Below, piece by piece: positions 1 to 10,082 of a stretch of 56,716 nucleotides of DNA. The notes beneath the pieces are model-generated. The model searched no databases and was not told the origin of the DNA. It worked only from the letters and a program-made list of their open reading frames with translations. Source of the stretch: Pelagophyceae sp. CCMP2097 (lineage: Eukaryota; Sar; Pelagophyceae); NCBI GenBank assembly GCA_026770575.1, contig MU657211.1, positions 187,141-243,856 of the forward strand, read 5' to 3'. Numbering within the stretch: the stretch's first letter is position 1; every line of letters begins with the position of its first letter. The position numbers and the translations under genes are program-made.

Positions 1-92
1 GCCCCGGCTTGGGGGGCGGTGGAGGCGCGCGGGCAGACGGCGATGGCGTCGAGCCCCGGACCCCTGATTCCGGCAACTCGACGGTGAATCTG

Positions 93-2380
93 TTATTGTC
101 GGGGCATGCCAGTGGGTGTCCGAGTCCTCACAGACCGCCTTGGGGATGCACCAAAGGCAGTTCCCGCAGTGGTGGCTCCGTTTTGGAGGTAATCCAGAGT
201 GGCTTGCTTAGGAATCCTACTATCTCCGAGGCCCCTCAGCGCGGCGTCGGCGACGGACGCCTCGGCGACGGCCCAGACGGCCTCGAGCCTTTCACCGACG
301 TCGTCGACGTAGGCGTTGTGGTCTTCTTGGATCTCTTCAGCTTGCCCTTTGTCCGCCGAAAGAATGGCCGAAATATAATCAAAGGCCCGTCGGCCCCAAC
401 GCGCCATTGTCGCTAAACCCTGTTTTTTTTTTGCGCCGCCCCGAGGCCCGAGGGGCCTCGTCAAGACCGTCGCGTCGTCCGCGTCGTCGGCAAACGCGAC
501 GGCCTTGCGTTGGCTGGGTGGCTTCACGGCGAGGGGTTTCGCGGCGTGGAGCTCAGAGGCGGCGAAGCGCTCGTGCGTGGCGAGGAGGAGCGCAAAGGCG
601 TCGGCCTTGACTGCCCAGGGCGCTTGCCTCGACGCCAGCATCTTGATCCCCACGAGCTCCACCAGCCGCCGGAGCCTTTTAGGGGCATTTGCCACGCGCC
701 AGATGACGACGTGCAGCGCGCGCTTCCCGAAAGTGAGGTCGCGCTGCTCCAAGATTAGAGCATCTAAAGACTCGCACCGCACCTTGCGCGGCGGGCCGGA
801 GCCCGACGCGGCGAGCGTTGCCTCTCGCACAAACGACCCGGGCGCCTCGGCCTCGGACTCGAGCCACAGAGCGAGGTTGACGTCGTCGCGCAAAGGGAAC
901 GAGACGTCCACGCCTTCACCCTTGCACAGCACCGCCCCGGCCCGAGAGCCGCCGTCGGCAACGTCGTCGGCAACGACGTCGTCGTCGTCGCCTTCGTCGG
1001 CGTGGGCGCGGAGCCATTTCAGCGCTTTTTCGGCTTCGGGCGTCTGCGGGGTGACGGCAAAGCCGCACAGCAAACGGACGAGGGAGAACGTGCAGACGTC
1101 TTCGTCTGCGACGCACCGCGCGTCTCGGTGCGAGACCAAAGCATTGTCCGAGACAAAGGCGCGTCTCGCCAAACCCGAGAATTCCAAAGCGACGCCGGCC
1201 TCGGTCGGGCGGATGGACATGTCCCTGCGGGCGCGCGGGGCCCACTTCAGAGCGCCCGCAGCGCCAAAACTTTTCAGCGCAGCGCGGACGCCATCCAGCG
1301 CTTCCCCGCCGTTTCCGAGGGCGGGTGCGTAAGCAGTGGCGATGTCGCCAAGGTCTTTTTCGAGGTCCACGATCGACTCGCCGAGCGCGGCGGCGACCGC
1401 GGGGAGGCTTTGATCGCCGCCGCGCCACGCTGAAGGCAGTTCGATTTCGCGGAGGGCGGCCATGGCCGCTTGCCTCGCCGCCGCGTGGAGCCGCGCAAAG
1501 TCGTTGGGCTTGATAAAGCGGCGTGCTTCTTGTAATCCAACAAAACATAAAAGTCAACGTCCGACAGCCCCGCAGGCGCCAGCGCGTTTGCGAGCGCCGA
1601 AAGCGCCGGCGGCACGCGCCGCGCGGAGCCAGCGCCGGCGTCGCCGCCGACGAGGGCGAGACAGGCGCTGCGTTTGACAAAGTTGACGACGTTTCCGCCT
1701 TTCAGCATCACCTTGACCTCGCAGCCGACAGCGTCGACGATTACGTTTTCTAAAGCGGCGTGCACGTCTGCAACAAAGTCGACGAACGCGGCCGGCGATT
1801 GGTCGGAGAAGGCGGCGGTTGTAAGGTCCGTGAGGCAAGAAAACCATTTCCGCTTGATCATCTGCCAGGCCAACCTCCTCCTATAAACATCAAACGACCC
1901 GTGCTCCGCCAAAATCATAGCAGCGTCGACGTCGCAGCCCGCGCGCACAACGAACGAGTGCTTTGCGTCGGACTCTGCCAACACCGACTCGTAGAGTAAA
2001 GTTGCGTCGGGCACCGGCGGAACAATGTCGCGCCGAACCAACTCCAGCCGAGTCACGGGGGCAGGCAAGCGCCGCATGAAAGCCTCGGGCGTGGCCGCCT
2101 CGGCGGGCGGGACCGCCTCGGGCTCTGCCGCCCCCGCAGCCTCGGGCGCCGCAACCGCGACGGGCTCCACCGCCTCGGGCGCCGCCTCACCGGACTCCGT
2201 TGTCTCGGCCACCGCCGCCTCAGGCGCCTCGGGCTCCGCAGCCGCGGCGGGCTCTGCCGCCTCGGCGGGCTCTGCCGCCTCTGCCACCGCCGCCTCGGCG
2301 GGCTCCGCCGGTGCTGGCGGCGCCGCGCCCGCGTCTCCGCAGGCGCCCCAGTACCACAGCGAAGAGAGGTACTCGAGCAT
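93..2380 (-). CDS. putative nucleotidyltransferase-fold protein, reading frame broken once
   Basis: No family was recognised with confidence. The ATG at 2380 opens a protein with an Ala/Glu/Pro-rich low-complexity stretch (about residues 15-100) followed by a globular part. There, LKGGN and, about 40 residues later, SDVDFYVLL resemble the nucleotidyltransferase-fold signature (hydrophobic-GG/S, then Asp-x-Asp). The frame shifts near 1526-1533. Upstream it reads ...DFYVLLDYK; downstream another frame continues ...ARRFIKPNDFARLHA and runs to the stop at 93. No GT-AG intron fits there, and one extra base in the acaagaag stretch would join the frames smoothly. A sequence error or a recent frameshift is therefore likelier than two genes. 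The C-terminal half (about 450 residues) is mostly helical-looking and acidic in places. Function is inferred from a motif only. Confidence 0.5.
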
Positions 2381-2830
2381 GGTCTCCTCTGCGCGCTGCT
2401 GAGTCGCAAGGCCACCTCCAGCGAGCTCCGGCGACGGAGATGACTCTCCCGGCCGGCGAGAAATTCCAACGGGCTCGATTTGGCGATGGCTTTTAGCGAA
2501 CCGCGCGTTGGTCGAAAAAAAAGAAGTGAGTGGTCGGCCGGGGCCTGGGGAGTCGGGCCCGGGTGATCGGCACGAATGCAAAGACTTGAGTAAGGTTCGA
2601 GTCTTGACGGAGGAGATGCTCGCTCGGGAGGTCGAGCCCTGCCGGCCGGCCGGACGGAGCTCGGGGCGGCCGGCTGCTCGAGCCCGCCGGACGCACTGCG
2701 TTCGGGGCGGCGGGATGCGGCTGCGGCGGTCGTGTGCGCCGTAAAAAATGCGGCCCCGCGCGCCGTTTTGTGCGGCGCGTCGGTCGCGTTGACGGTCGGC
2801 GCCGGACGGGTCTAAAGGACCCATCTGACA
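2381..2830. other. spacer between two minus-strand genes
   Basis: This holds the upstream region of the 93-2380 gene and the 3' flank of the next one. An imperfect hairpin lies at 2581-2605 (arms aagact...agtctt). The ORFs here are arginine-rich shadows. No coding gene is supported. Confidence 0.4.
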
Positions 2831-5085
2831 CTAACAATAGTAAAAGGTGCCGCCGTCGCCGTCGTCGTCGTAGTCCTCGGCGGAAATGCGCGCCGGCCGG
2901 CGCACGCGGGGCGGCGAGAGCGAGGTGAAGCGCACCGGCCGGGGCGGCGAGAGCGAGGTGGAGCGCACCGGCCGGGGCGGCGAGAGCGAGGTGAAGTGCG
3001 GCCCGGGCGGCGAGAGCGAGGCGAAGCGCACCGCGCCGGGGGGCGGCCGCGAGCGCGGCCGCGCGGCCCGCTTCGCCCCGCGCGTTTTGCCGGCGCGCTT
3101 TGCCGGCGCCGCGGGCCGCTCGTTTCCGGCCTCTTCGTCGTCTTCCTCGTCTAGGGCCTCGGCGAGGCCGTCCAACGCCGCCGGCTCTTCGGCGCCTCGG
3201 GCTGCGACGCGGTGAACGCGGCGCACGGCTGCGAAGACCGAGTAGAACGCGCAGAACCAGAGAGTGATCATGACGACTGTTACGGGAAACCATTTTGCGT
3301 CGCCCGAACCCCCGAGCAGCAACGGCGCCTATAGGCGGCGGCGATCCACGAGGCGGCAGTCGCACGTCCCACGATGAGACCGCCCGGAGGTGCTCTCGAG
3401 CCGGTGCCTCCCGTTCTTGGGTGGACGCGGTCCCTCACAAAGGCCAGCGACGTCTCGTGCGCGTCGCTCCTTTTGTTTCGAGCATGTAGGAACCACAACG
3501 TATTGCGGACGTGCGAGTGCGCCAAATGGCCACCCGTCAACGAGAGGGCCAACATGGCGACGGAGACGCAGCCGAGGAAGGCGTAGGCGCCTCGCCAGAG
3601 CACCTCGAGCACGGCCTGCGACGAATCGCGGGCGAGCCTGAGCACGACGCACAACCGAGCACGCTCAAACGCCTGCAGCTCCAGTAAAGCTTTTTCGTTG
3701 GAGAGGCGTTGGAAGGTGCTCGAGAGCGTTTCCTCGGCTCGCCTGCGGAGTTGGTTCAAATTGGAATCTCCGCGAGATATCGCAGCGGCTTCGACGTCGA
3801 GGTTTGTGACGAATTCGACCGCAAGGACATTGAAGAGCATCAGCAGCGCCTCGTTCTCCAAGCGGAATTGCAGGTACGTGATCACCACCACCCCGACGAT
3901 GGACCTGACCGCGCGCAATGTTTTCGCGTCGGAAGGGCCGAAACGCATCGTCTCCCCCCGGCCTATCGTCCTGGTTTTCGACTTGCCGGCGCCGCATGCG
4001 GACAACACCTTTGCGATCATCGCCAGAGTGAGCATGGTTCGCGAGACTGTGCGGCCTCCGTCCTGCCAGTAGAAGCGGTAGACGCGCAGCGAGCCGAGGC
4101 GGCAAGAGTTGGACCTGCGAACAAGGCTTTGCGGGCCGGCAGGAGAGGCGGCCTATAGGCTTTGCGGGCCGGCAGGAGAGGCGCCTCGGAGCCGCGGTCG
4201 CACCAGCAGACGTAAGCGACGAGCACAAACGCGATGACGTCCAACGCAAAGTGGGTCAGCCACTTGCGCCGCACGTTGTCCCTACGACGCAGGCATAGGA
4301 ATCACGGAGGCAAGAAGGCAGAACTCCGTCTCCTCCTTTCGGCAAAGGTGCGCTCTTGAAAGGCCCCTGCGCTTTGGGGCGCCGATATGTGCGTCTTCAT
4401 GTGCCTGCGGAAGCCGGGCACGATAAAGTGCGCCTTGTGCGCGACCTGACCACGGCATTACGGTCCGTGGGGTTCCCCCCCCGCTGTGGGAATGAGATCC
4501 CACGGCCCCCGTGGGATCTCCCGTGATCGGATCTTTTGCGCGGCGACTCTGGTGAAAGACGACCGCGCCGACGAAGACGAGGAGGAGGGTCTGAACCAGG
4601 AAGATGGCCACGCAGACGACTGCGAGCGACAGCGTCACCTTGGCTCTAGGAGTGGCCGCCGCCACCAAGTAGATGGACGTCTGATCCTTTTCTCCGTTTA
4701 GCACCTCAGCCCAGACCTGCTCGTTCCTCGCCTTTTTCGAATGGAAGCGCTTCAGCCACGCCGCGTGTCTGTGGGGCGCTTTGATGCGGCGTTTCCAAGG
4801 AGTCTTGACGTGCCGCGCGGCCAAGCGCCCGTCGAGGAAATTCGCCTCGCTCTGCTCCAGCGTCGCGAGGCTCTTCGAGTGAGAAGCCAAGCTCGACGAG
4901 TTCGTCACGAACGACGCCGACGCATTCGCCGACGTTTTCGCCAAGCTCTTCGACGCCAAGCTCTTTTGCGCCGCGTTGGACGGGGCGAAATGAGGCGGCG
5001 GCGAAACGCCTCCTTTGTACTGCATCTTCGGCTTTGCGCCGCGCAGCGACAAAGGCTCCTTCGCCTCGTCCTGCGCGGCGAGCAT
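2831..5085 (-). CDS. multi-pass membrane protein, at least five exons
   Basis: Unrecognised family. The ATG at 5085 opens a basic, Ser/Ala-rich cytoplasmic leader followed by a strong membrane segment (around TLSLAVVCVAIFLV). Later exons carry further hydrophobic segments: FALDVIAFVLVAYVCW, a segment near SIVGVVVITYLQF, ALLMLFNVLAVEF, AYAFLGCVSVAMLAL and WFPVTVVMITLWF. Resolved exons are one ending at 4204, one at 4114-3439 and the last at 3328-2831. The joins use GTGCGA...GCAG (4203-4115) and GTGAGG...TATAG (3438-3329). A middle exon reading VAHKAHFIVPGF lies near 4450-4385, but its downstream splice was not resolved. The C-terminal tail contains five imperfect copies of an SLSPP-type unit, and the protein ends in an acidic, Tyr-containing tail. 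About six membrane spans suggest a channel- or bestrophin-like topology, but no pore signature was seen. Confidence 0.6.
4115..4203 (-). repeat. intron containing a 33-bp tandem duplication
   Basis: Within this 89-nt intron the 26-base block ggctttgcgggccggcaggagaggcg (written here on the + strand) occurs at 4125-4150 and again at 4158-4183, a 33-bp period. The duplicated unit includes a second TATAG|G acceptor-like site. Confidence 0.7.
4494..4520. repeat. perfect 12-bp palindrome with 3-base loop
   Basis: Arms gagatcccacgg and ccgtgggatctc flank ccc. It lies inside an intron of the membrane-protein gene, directly next to a run of C residues. Confidence 0.85.
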
Positions 5086-5922
5086 GACTGCAGCCCAATC
5101 CTTGACTACCCACCTCCCGAAACGTTCCGGGAATTTGTGACACCGACGCCGCGAGTTCCCATGGACGGTCCCGGGTTCACCCGGGGGATGACCGCGCCGG
5201 GGTCCCGCAGACCTCGCAGAGGCCCGGGAGGCACCTGCAACCGGCCCCGGCTATAGCCTCCACAAAGCGAAATATTTGAGGATTTTATGAAGCCTTGCTT
5301 CAGTCGGAAGGACTTCGGTCGTGGAGCGTCCGATGTCGTCGGTGGCTCCAGCTTGATAGAGGTTCGCCACTCTAACCCCATGCTCCTCGTGGCTGGAGAG
5401 GACTGTGAGCCTGGGTGAGAGCCCGGCGAGCTCGACAAGGCACCTCTCCGGCTGGCAAGGCCCCCTCGCGCAGCAGGACCTCGGATGGTGAGCTCCTGAG
5501 ATGGTGTGAAGAGTCCGCGGGCACCGTGCGACGAGGCACAAGGAGCACGATTATGCCACCCCGCACCGGGCGCCGCTGCGCCGGCACGCGGCACGGCCGG
5601 CGACGCTCGCCGCCGCCTGGGGCCGGCGCGCGTCGTGCGCGGCGCGCGGCAGCGGTCGTCGACGGCGCGCGCGGAATCGCTGGGCATTCAGCGGCGGACC
5701 GAGACCGAGGGCCTTTGGGCGGCGGTGGCCGAGCGCCGTTGGGTCGCCTCGGCCGTCGCCGAGGCCTTTGGGCTGCGGCGGCCGTCGCGCCGTCCGACGT
5801 CGCGGCGCCGACGCCGTCCGCCACGCAGTCCCGTCGCCTCGTCCGCCTCGACGCGGAGTCTTCGTGCGCCGCGTCGCGTGCCCGCGGCCTCTTTCGCGCG
5901 CGCCGACGGGCCTTTGGCGCTT
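5086..5922. other. unassigned stretch, possible decayed repeat
   Basis: No convincing gene was found. About 5255-5420 is less GC-biased than its surroundings. Its minus frame reads a protein-like string (ANLYQAGATDDIGRSTTEV) ending at a stop at 5251. This could be a remnant of a mobile element or a short exon. Long ORFs on both strands at 5.4-6.6 kb are Arg/Ala/Pro shadows. Confidence 0.25.
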
Positions 5923-6123
5923 TCACTCTGCGTCGGCGGCGGCAGCCGCGCGTTTCTGCTTCTCTTGGAAGTCGTGGACGCGGCGCCTCTGTTCGCAGCC
6001 GGCCTTTGGCGTTCGACGCGCCTCCGCAAAATGCGCGCCGGCTTCCCGCCGCGGCCAGAGCCGGTACAACCCGACGCCGACGGCGACGGCGGAGACGCCC
6101 GCGCACATCTTGCGCCAGCTCAT
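5923..6123 (-). CDS. possible N-terminal exon of a small membrane-anchored protein
   Basis: The ATG at 6123 starts MSWRKMCAGVSAVAVGVGLY, a short basic start plus one hydrophobic segment. A Lys/Arg/Ala-rich helical stretch follows, ending ...RAAAAADAE. A GTGAAAG donor is possible near 5928, and the following sequence is Arg/Ala-rich in all frames, so the rest of the gene is not resolved. It is divergent from the MYND fragment beginning at 6287. Confidence 0.3.
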   Translation of the reverse strand: MSWRKMCAGVSAVAVGVGLYRLWPRREAGAHFAEARRTPKAGCEQRRRVHDFQEKQKRAAAAADAE

Positions 6124-6286
6124 CCGACGAAGTTGAGCCCACCGCGGTACCGCGCGCGCCGCACAGTCGAACTTTCGGCAAACGCCGAAACTCGCGGTTC
6201 CTCACATCGAGAAATCTGGCGCTCGCCGCACGCGAGAAGTCTACTCCACCCGAGCGCTTTCGGACGGAGAGCCAGCCTCGCCCAGG

Positions 6287-6574
6287 ATGGTCGATCCGCA
6301 AACGGCGGCCGCTCCCACGCCCTGCTGCGTCTGCGACGCGCCTAACGGCAAGCACTGCACCAAGTGCAAATCGCGCCACTACTGCGGCAAGGCAGGCTCC
6401 AATTGCAACGAGCGCGGCTCGAGATCGTTGCCTCGCTCTCGTCGTCACGGTGTCCCTGCGCATCGGGCAAGCTTGTGCAGTGGGGCCACGCGCCGTCTCT
6501 GTGACCTTTCCCTGCAAGAGCGAGGCAACCGGCCGTGCGCCCTACTGGCGGCAAGGCACGTCGCATTCCATTGA
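6287..6574 (+). CDS. MYND zinc-finger fragment
   Basis: The ATG at 6287 gives MVDPQTAAAPTPCCVCDAPN, then a CTKCKSRHYCGKA motif. This is the first half of a MYND finger (C-x2-C, C-x2-C, Y-C). The second half expected in the family (CQ..DW..H...C) does not follow. The frame runs into GSNCNERGSRSL and Arg-rich sequence up to the stop at 6574. Either an intron begins soon after GKA or the gene is decayed. MYND fingers are protein-interaction modules, often joined to repeat domains in algae; no such partner domain was found downstream. Confidence 0.45.
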   Translation: MVDPQTAAAPTPCCVCDAPNGKHCTKCKSRHYCGKAGSNCNERGSRSLPRSRRHGVPAHRASLCSGATRRLCDLSLQERGNRPCALLAARHVAFH

Positions 6575-7782
6575 GCCGCGGCTCGAGGGACCGTCGCCCA
6601 TCGAGAACCCGCTCCCCGGCCCGTGCGTCGCTCTATCTGGGCGGTGACCACGCGCACGAATTTGTGCGTCCCAGATCTGCTCCCGAATCGCGCGCTTCGC
6701 GACGCGACGTGGGAAGCACGCGGAATAAACGAGCACGGCAAGGTGAGCCGGAGCGGACCTGCTGTGTCTGCAGGCAAGGGTTGGTGCAGTCTCCGGAACT
6801 GCCGCGGCAAGAACGGCCGCCACGTGCTCTCGTCCCTGCGCCGCCGGCGCCGGACGCGGCGCTCGCCAGAGGGACGCGCGGCCCCGGCGCCGGTCGAGGC
6901 GGCCGCCGGAGGAGCGACGGACATGCTGCGGTGCGCCTCGACGAGGCGCTCGCCCAGCTGAAGGAGAGCGCTGGTGAGATGACGCGGCCGAGATCGGACG
7001 CGCTTCAAAGGGGGGCTCTATGAGCTACTTCGGGGAATCGGTCCTCGAAGCAATTGCACGGGCAGGATGCCGAGTGGAAGGGCGCCGAAGTGTCGACGTT
7101 CGTTTGTCAGCTGAAGCGGCAGGACGAGATCGATGAGCTGCGCGTCCTCGCCCGACGGCGAGCTTCGACGATACGGTGCGGCTCTGGGGTGTTCTCTCGT
7201 ACGATGCTCGATTGCGTGCTCACCACCGCCGGCCTCTCCTCGCGGGTCTTGGGTTTTGGGGGTACATGGCAAGCACACTGTATTATTTAATGGGCTGCCG
7301 CCTCGTGCCAAGGCGCGAGGACCCGGCGTGTTCCGCGGTTCTCCTGATGCGGAGGCTGCCGTCCCGGAGCGAGACGAAGGAGGACGGCCGCGGCGGCGTG
7401 TGGCTCGTGTGTCCGCGGGCTGCTTGGCCGGGTAGTAGCGTCCTCGCAGCACGGCAGCATTTTCGGCCGCGCAGTCGACGGCGGCGCCTCCGCCGCGGGC
7501 GGTGCCGCGGATACTCAGTAGTGCTTTCCGGGCGCGGCGGCCGGCCGGCGCGGCGGCGGCCGACGACCCGGCGCTGGTCGAGACCTGCGCGGGCATTCGG
7601 TCCCGAGAGTCGTCTGTGGCGGGCCGGTCACACAGGGCGTGCGGCGGCACACTCAACCGAGCGCTTTCGCCGCCCCGCTCGGAAGGCCGCCCCCTCGGCC
7701 GGCCGCCGCGTCTGTTTGGCCCGCGGAGACGCTGCCATGGAGCACGGTGGTGGTGATTCGGAGAACTGGCCGAGGATGACGC
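6575..7782. other. unresolved GC-rich stretch
   Basis: Many overlapping Arg/Pro/Ala-rich ORFs occur on both strands. Short protein-like strings occur, for example MSYFGESVLEAIARAGCRVE from 7020 (+), but they cannot be chained into a gene. It may contain the decayed remainder of the MYND gene. Confidence 0.25.
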
Positions 7783-8591
7783 CTAGTCGCGGGTCCGTCG
7801 CGGCGCGTCGGCGCGCGGCGGGTCGCGCGGTCGACGGCGGGCGCGCGGCCTTTCGCGCGTTGAAGGTGGACGCCGGCGGGTGCAAAAGAGGAGCGAGAAG
7901 CAGCCGTAGATGATGAGGAGGATGCCGACGGCGGAGACGCCCGAGCTTTGGCGGAGGTCGAGCGTCGGCGCGGCGCCGTCGCGCGGCGCTTTTACGTCTG
8001 CGATGTACGCCACCGCCAAGTCGTACTTCTTCTTGGCCACCTTCCTCCCGAGTGTGCCAAACGACATGATGTGCGTCGACTCCTTGCCCGAAACGTCGCG
8101 CACGGTGACGGTGTACGAGTAGCCGAGCTTTCGCATCTGCTTGGCCTTCAAGCGCCGCGTGTCCACCACTCTACCGCGCCGCAGCCGCACGAGCTACGCA
8201 ACAGCGCTCACCGCAGCAACGCGAGAGACATCGAGGCCTCCGCGGCGTGCCACCGGGCACCACCGGCGGCGGCGTCCCCACCCGGTGCGCGCCGCACGCC
8301 CGGGGCGAGACGCACCTCTGCGTTGACGAGGTCGCCCTGCGCAGTCGTCTCGCCGTCGTCGACGGACGCCGTGCTGATTGCGCAGGGCCCGCCCTCGGTG
8401 CAGTTTACGGTGCGGACGTCGTTGGACTGGCCTAGCTTGCGGACGCCATAAACGACGGTCCCGAGGGACAAGATGAGCCAGACCACCGACCCCAGCACGG
8501 CCCACGACAGCGCTTTCCGCGACGGCCGCGCCGCAGATGTCTGCGGGCCCGAGAAGGGCAGCGAGTCCGCCGCGCTCCGCTTGCGAAACAT
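7783..8591 (-). CDS. two-exon protein with two membrane spans flanking a lumenal domain (DUF3592-like topology)
   Basis: Exon 1 is 8591-8316 and exon 2 is 8193-7783; the intron (8315-8194) is GTGCGT...GTAG. The joined protein is 228 residues. A basic N-terminus precedes a membrane segment (about residues 30-52, SWAVLGSVVWLILSLGTVVYG). A domain of about 110 residues follows, with alternating strands including KLGYSYTVTVRDVSG and KYDLAVAYIAD. A second span (VSAVGILLIIYGCFSLLFC) and an Arg-rich cytoplasmic tail end it. Two spans around a small beta-rich domain resemble DUF3592 proteins, though the resemblance is one of layout only. The start is the ATG right before FRKRSAADSL. Confidence 0.65.
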
Positions 8592-8892
8592 GGCCGTTCC
8601 GCAGCCGCGCCGGGCTTCTTCGGCAGATGCAAGGTGACTTTTGAAAAAAGGCTTACGTTTCGGCGAAGAATTCTTTAAAGTTTTTGCGTCTTCGTCGGCA
8701 ACAGTGCCGAAATCTAAAGGACTGGGGAAATTTCCAAAATCAATTAACTAATTAATTATTAAATATTCTGACGGGGGAGTCTGCGGTCCGGAATTTTTAA
8801 ATATCCGGAAACCCAAATATACACCCGAAAATATCGGAAATGGGGTCCATAACCTTGATTTTTGAGGACCGGTCCTTTGATTATTGAAGGAT

Positions 8893-9269
8893 TAGAGTAA
8901 AGGTCAATTTAAGAACCGGCTACTAGTAAGCGGAAAAAAAATCAGCGGCCCGGCGACGCCGTTGTTTGCGGTTTTGACGCTGCCAGGGAACGCGTCTGGG
9001 TCCCCTCCACCCACCTCCAAATCATCGCGTCCGCGGAGGACCTCCGTGAGAAATTTAGCATAGGCAGAGTCCGGACCAACCATCGGTTCTTAAAAAAACA
9101 ACCGGTCAGATTAAGAACCGGGCCCCTGGAGCCGGATAATATCCCAATAATGGGATTTAATGAATTTTAATTGGGTCTTTTTAATTCCTTATTGAGATAT
9201 TGAACGTCGTTTGTCGATTTCTTCGTCGGTTCTTAAATTGACCAGGTTCTTAAATTGACCTTTACTCTA
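8893..9269. mobile_element. MITE-like element with 25-bp terminal inverted repeats
   Basis: Left end 8893-8917 reads tagagtaaaggtcaatttaa followed by gaacc. The right end 9245-9269 is its exact reverse complement. If the outer TA is the target duplication, the inverted repeat is 23 bp with TA on each side, as in Tc1/mariner-type elements. The interior (about 330 bp) has no coding capacity. It contains further partial copies of the same motif (ggttcttaaattgacc at 9229-9244 next to the right end, and related ggttcttaa/ttaagaacc pieces near 9085-9120). This suggests a non-autonomous DNA transposon. Confidence 0.65.
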
Positions 9270-9367
9270 CCAGGGGCAATTTTGTCTGTCCGTCCTTCCG
9301 TCTGTCCTTCTGTCCCCGGGTAAATCCCCCCCCAGGTTCCACCTTAGGGAAGAAAAGGGCAGCAACT

Positions 9368-9491
9368 CGGCCGATTCAGCGATTGGTGGTTGATGCGATT
9401 GCTAAAATTGGGAGTGGAGGTCGAGCAGGAGCCTCATTGGAATCATCATAGAAGAAGTTTTTGGTCACAGGTTCGAATCTGGTTGGCCGCA
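9368..9491 (+). ncRNA. tRNA-like sequence with A-rich tail, possible tRNA-derived SINE
   Basis: The 5' heptamer cggccga (9368-9374) pairs with ttggccg (9483-9489) to form an acceptor-like stem, with one G-T pair. A D-arm/A-box-like segment follows (ttcagcgattggtggttgat). A good B box, ggttcgaatct (9470-9480), sits where the T-arm should be. About 75 nt separate the two, too long for a normal tRNA without an intron, and the T-stem pairs imperfectly. The 3' end runs into aaaaaaaacaaaaaaacaaa, as expected for a retroposed tRNA-derived SINE. An intron-containing or decayed tRNA gene is the alternative. Confidence 0.4.
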
Positions 9492-10082
9492 AAAAAAACA
9501 AAAAAACAAATAGCTCAATAAGAAATATAAAAATATAAAAAAGATAAGGAGGATTTGAAGGTTCAGCGATTAGTTAAATAATTTTAATTATTTACGTGGG
9601 CATTGCAATGGGATTTGGCTGTATCCTTCGGGTCCTCCGTGTGCCTCCGGCGCGCTCTTGTAATATATGAAATTAAAATCTTTCTGAACTTTTGTGTGAC
9701 TTTTAAAAATTGACTCACTTTTGGCGATATTCGAGAATTACTTAAAATAAAGGTTGATTTCAGCACTGCCGGTCGGCAAGATGTACGCGCGAGGAAGCCC
9801 CCGGCCCGTCGGTAACGCCGTGCGTGGCGCTCGGCACCCAGCGGATCCGCTTGGCCTCGCTCCGCCGCCGCCGCCGCTGATATTTAAAAAAAATTGGCTC
9901 CGGGTCCAAGACGGGATGCTCTACCGCGGCGCCTCGACGTCGACGCGGCGACTGCGGGGCCACGCCTCGCCACGTATTTTTTCGACTGGGGCGTGTTTTC
10001 CCTCTCCAAATTCCCTCTCAATTCGGTTGATTCATTTGGTGCGGCACGGTCGGTGAAGTCGGGGGCTCGCCCGACTCGTGGC

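Larger units (their letters stand above)
8592..10082. other. AT-rich intergenic island with repeats
   Basis: Base composition falls sharply from about 8640 to 9760 compared with the GC-rich surroundings. The island holds an inverted-repeat element, a tRNA-like sequence with an A-rich tail, and a pyrimidine-rich run (gtctgtccgtccttccgtct, about 9284). From 9760 to 10082 GC content recovers into the upstream region of the FAM135-like gene. No coding gene is supported here. Confidence 0.7.

Noticed and set aside
5372..6647. Two long overlapping ORFs on opposite strands (381 and 410 residues)
   Set aside because: Both are Arg/Ala/Pro-rich without domains or credible starts; a product of high GC with few stops.
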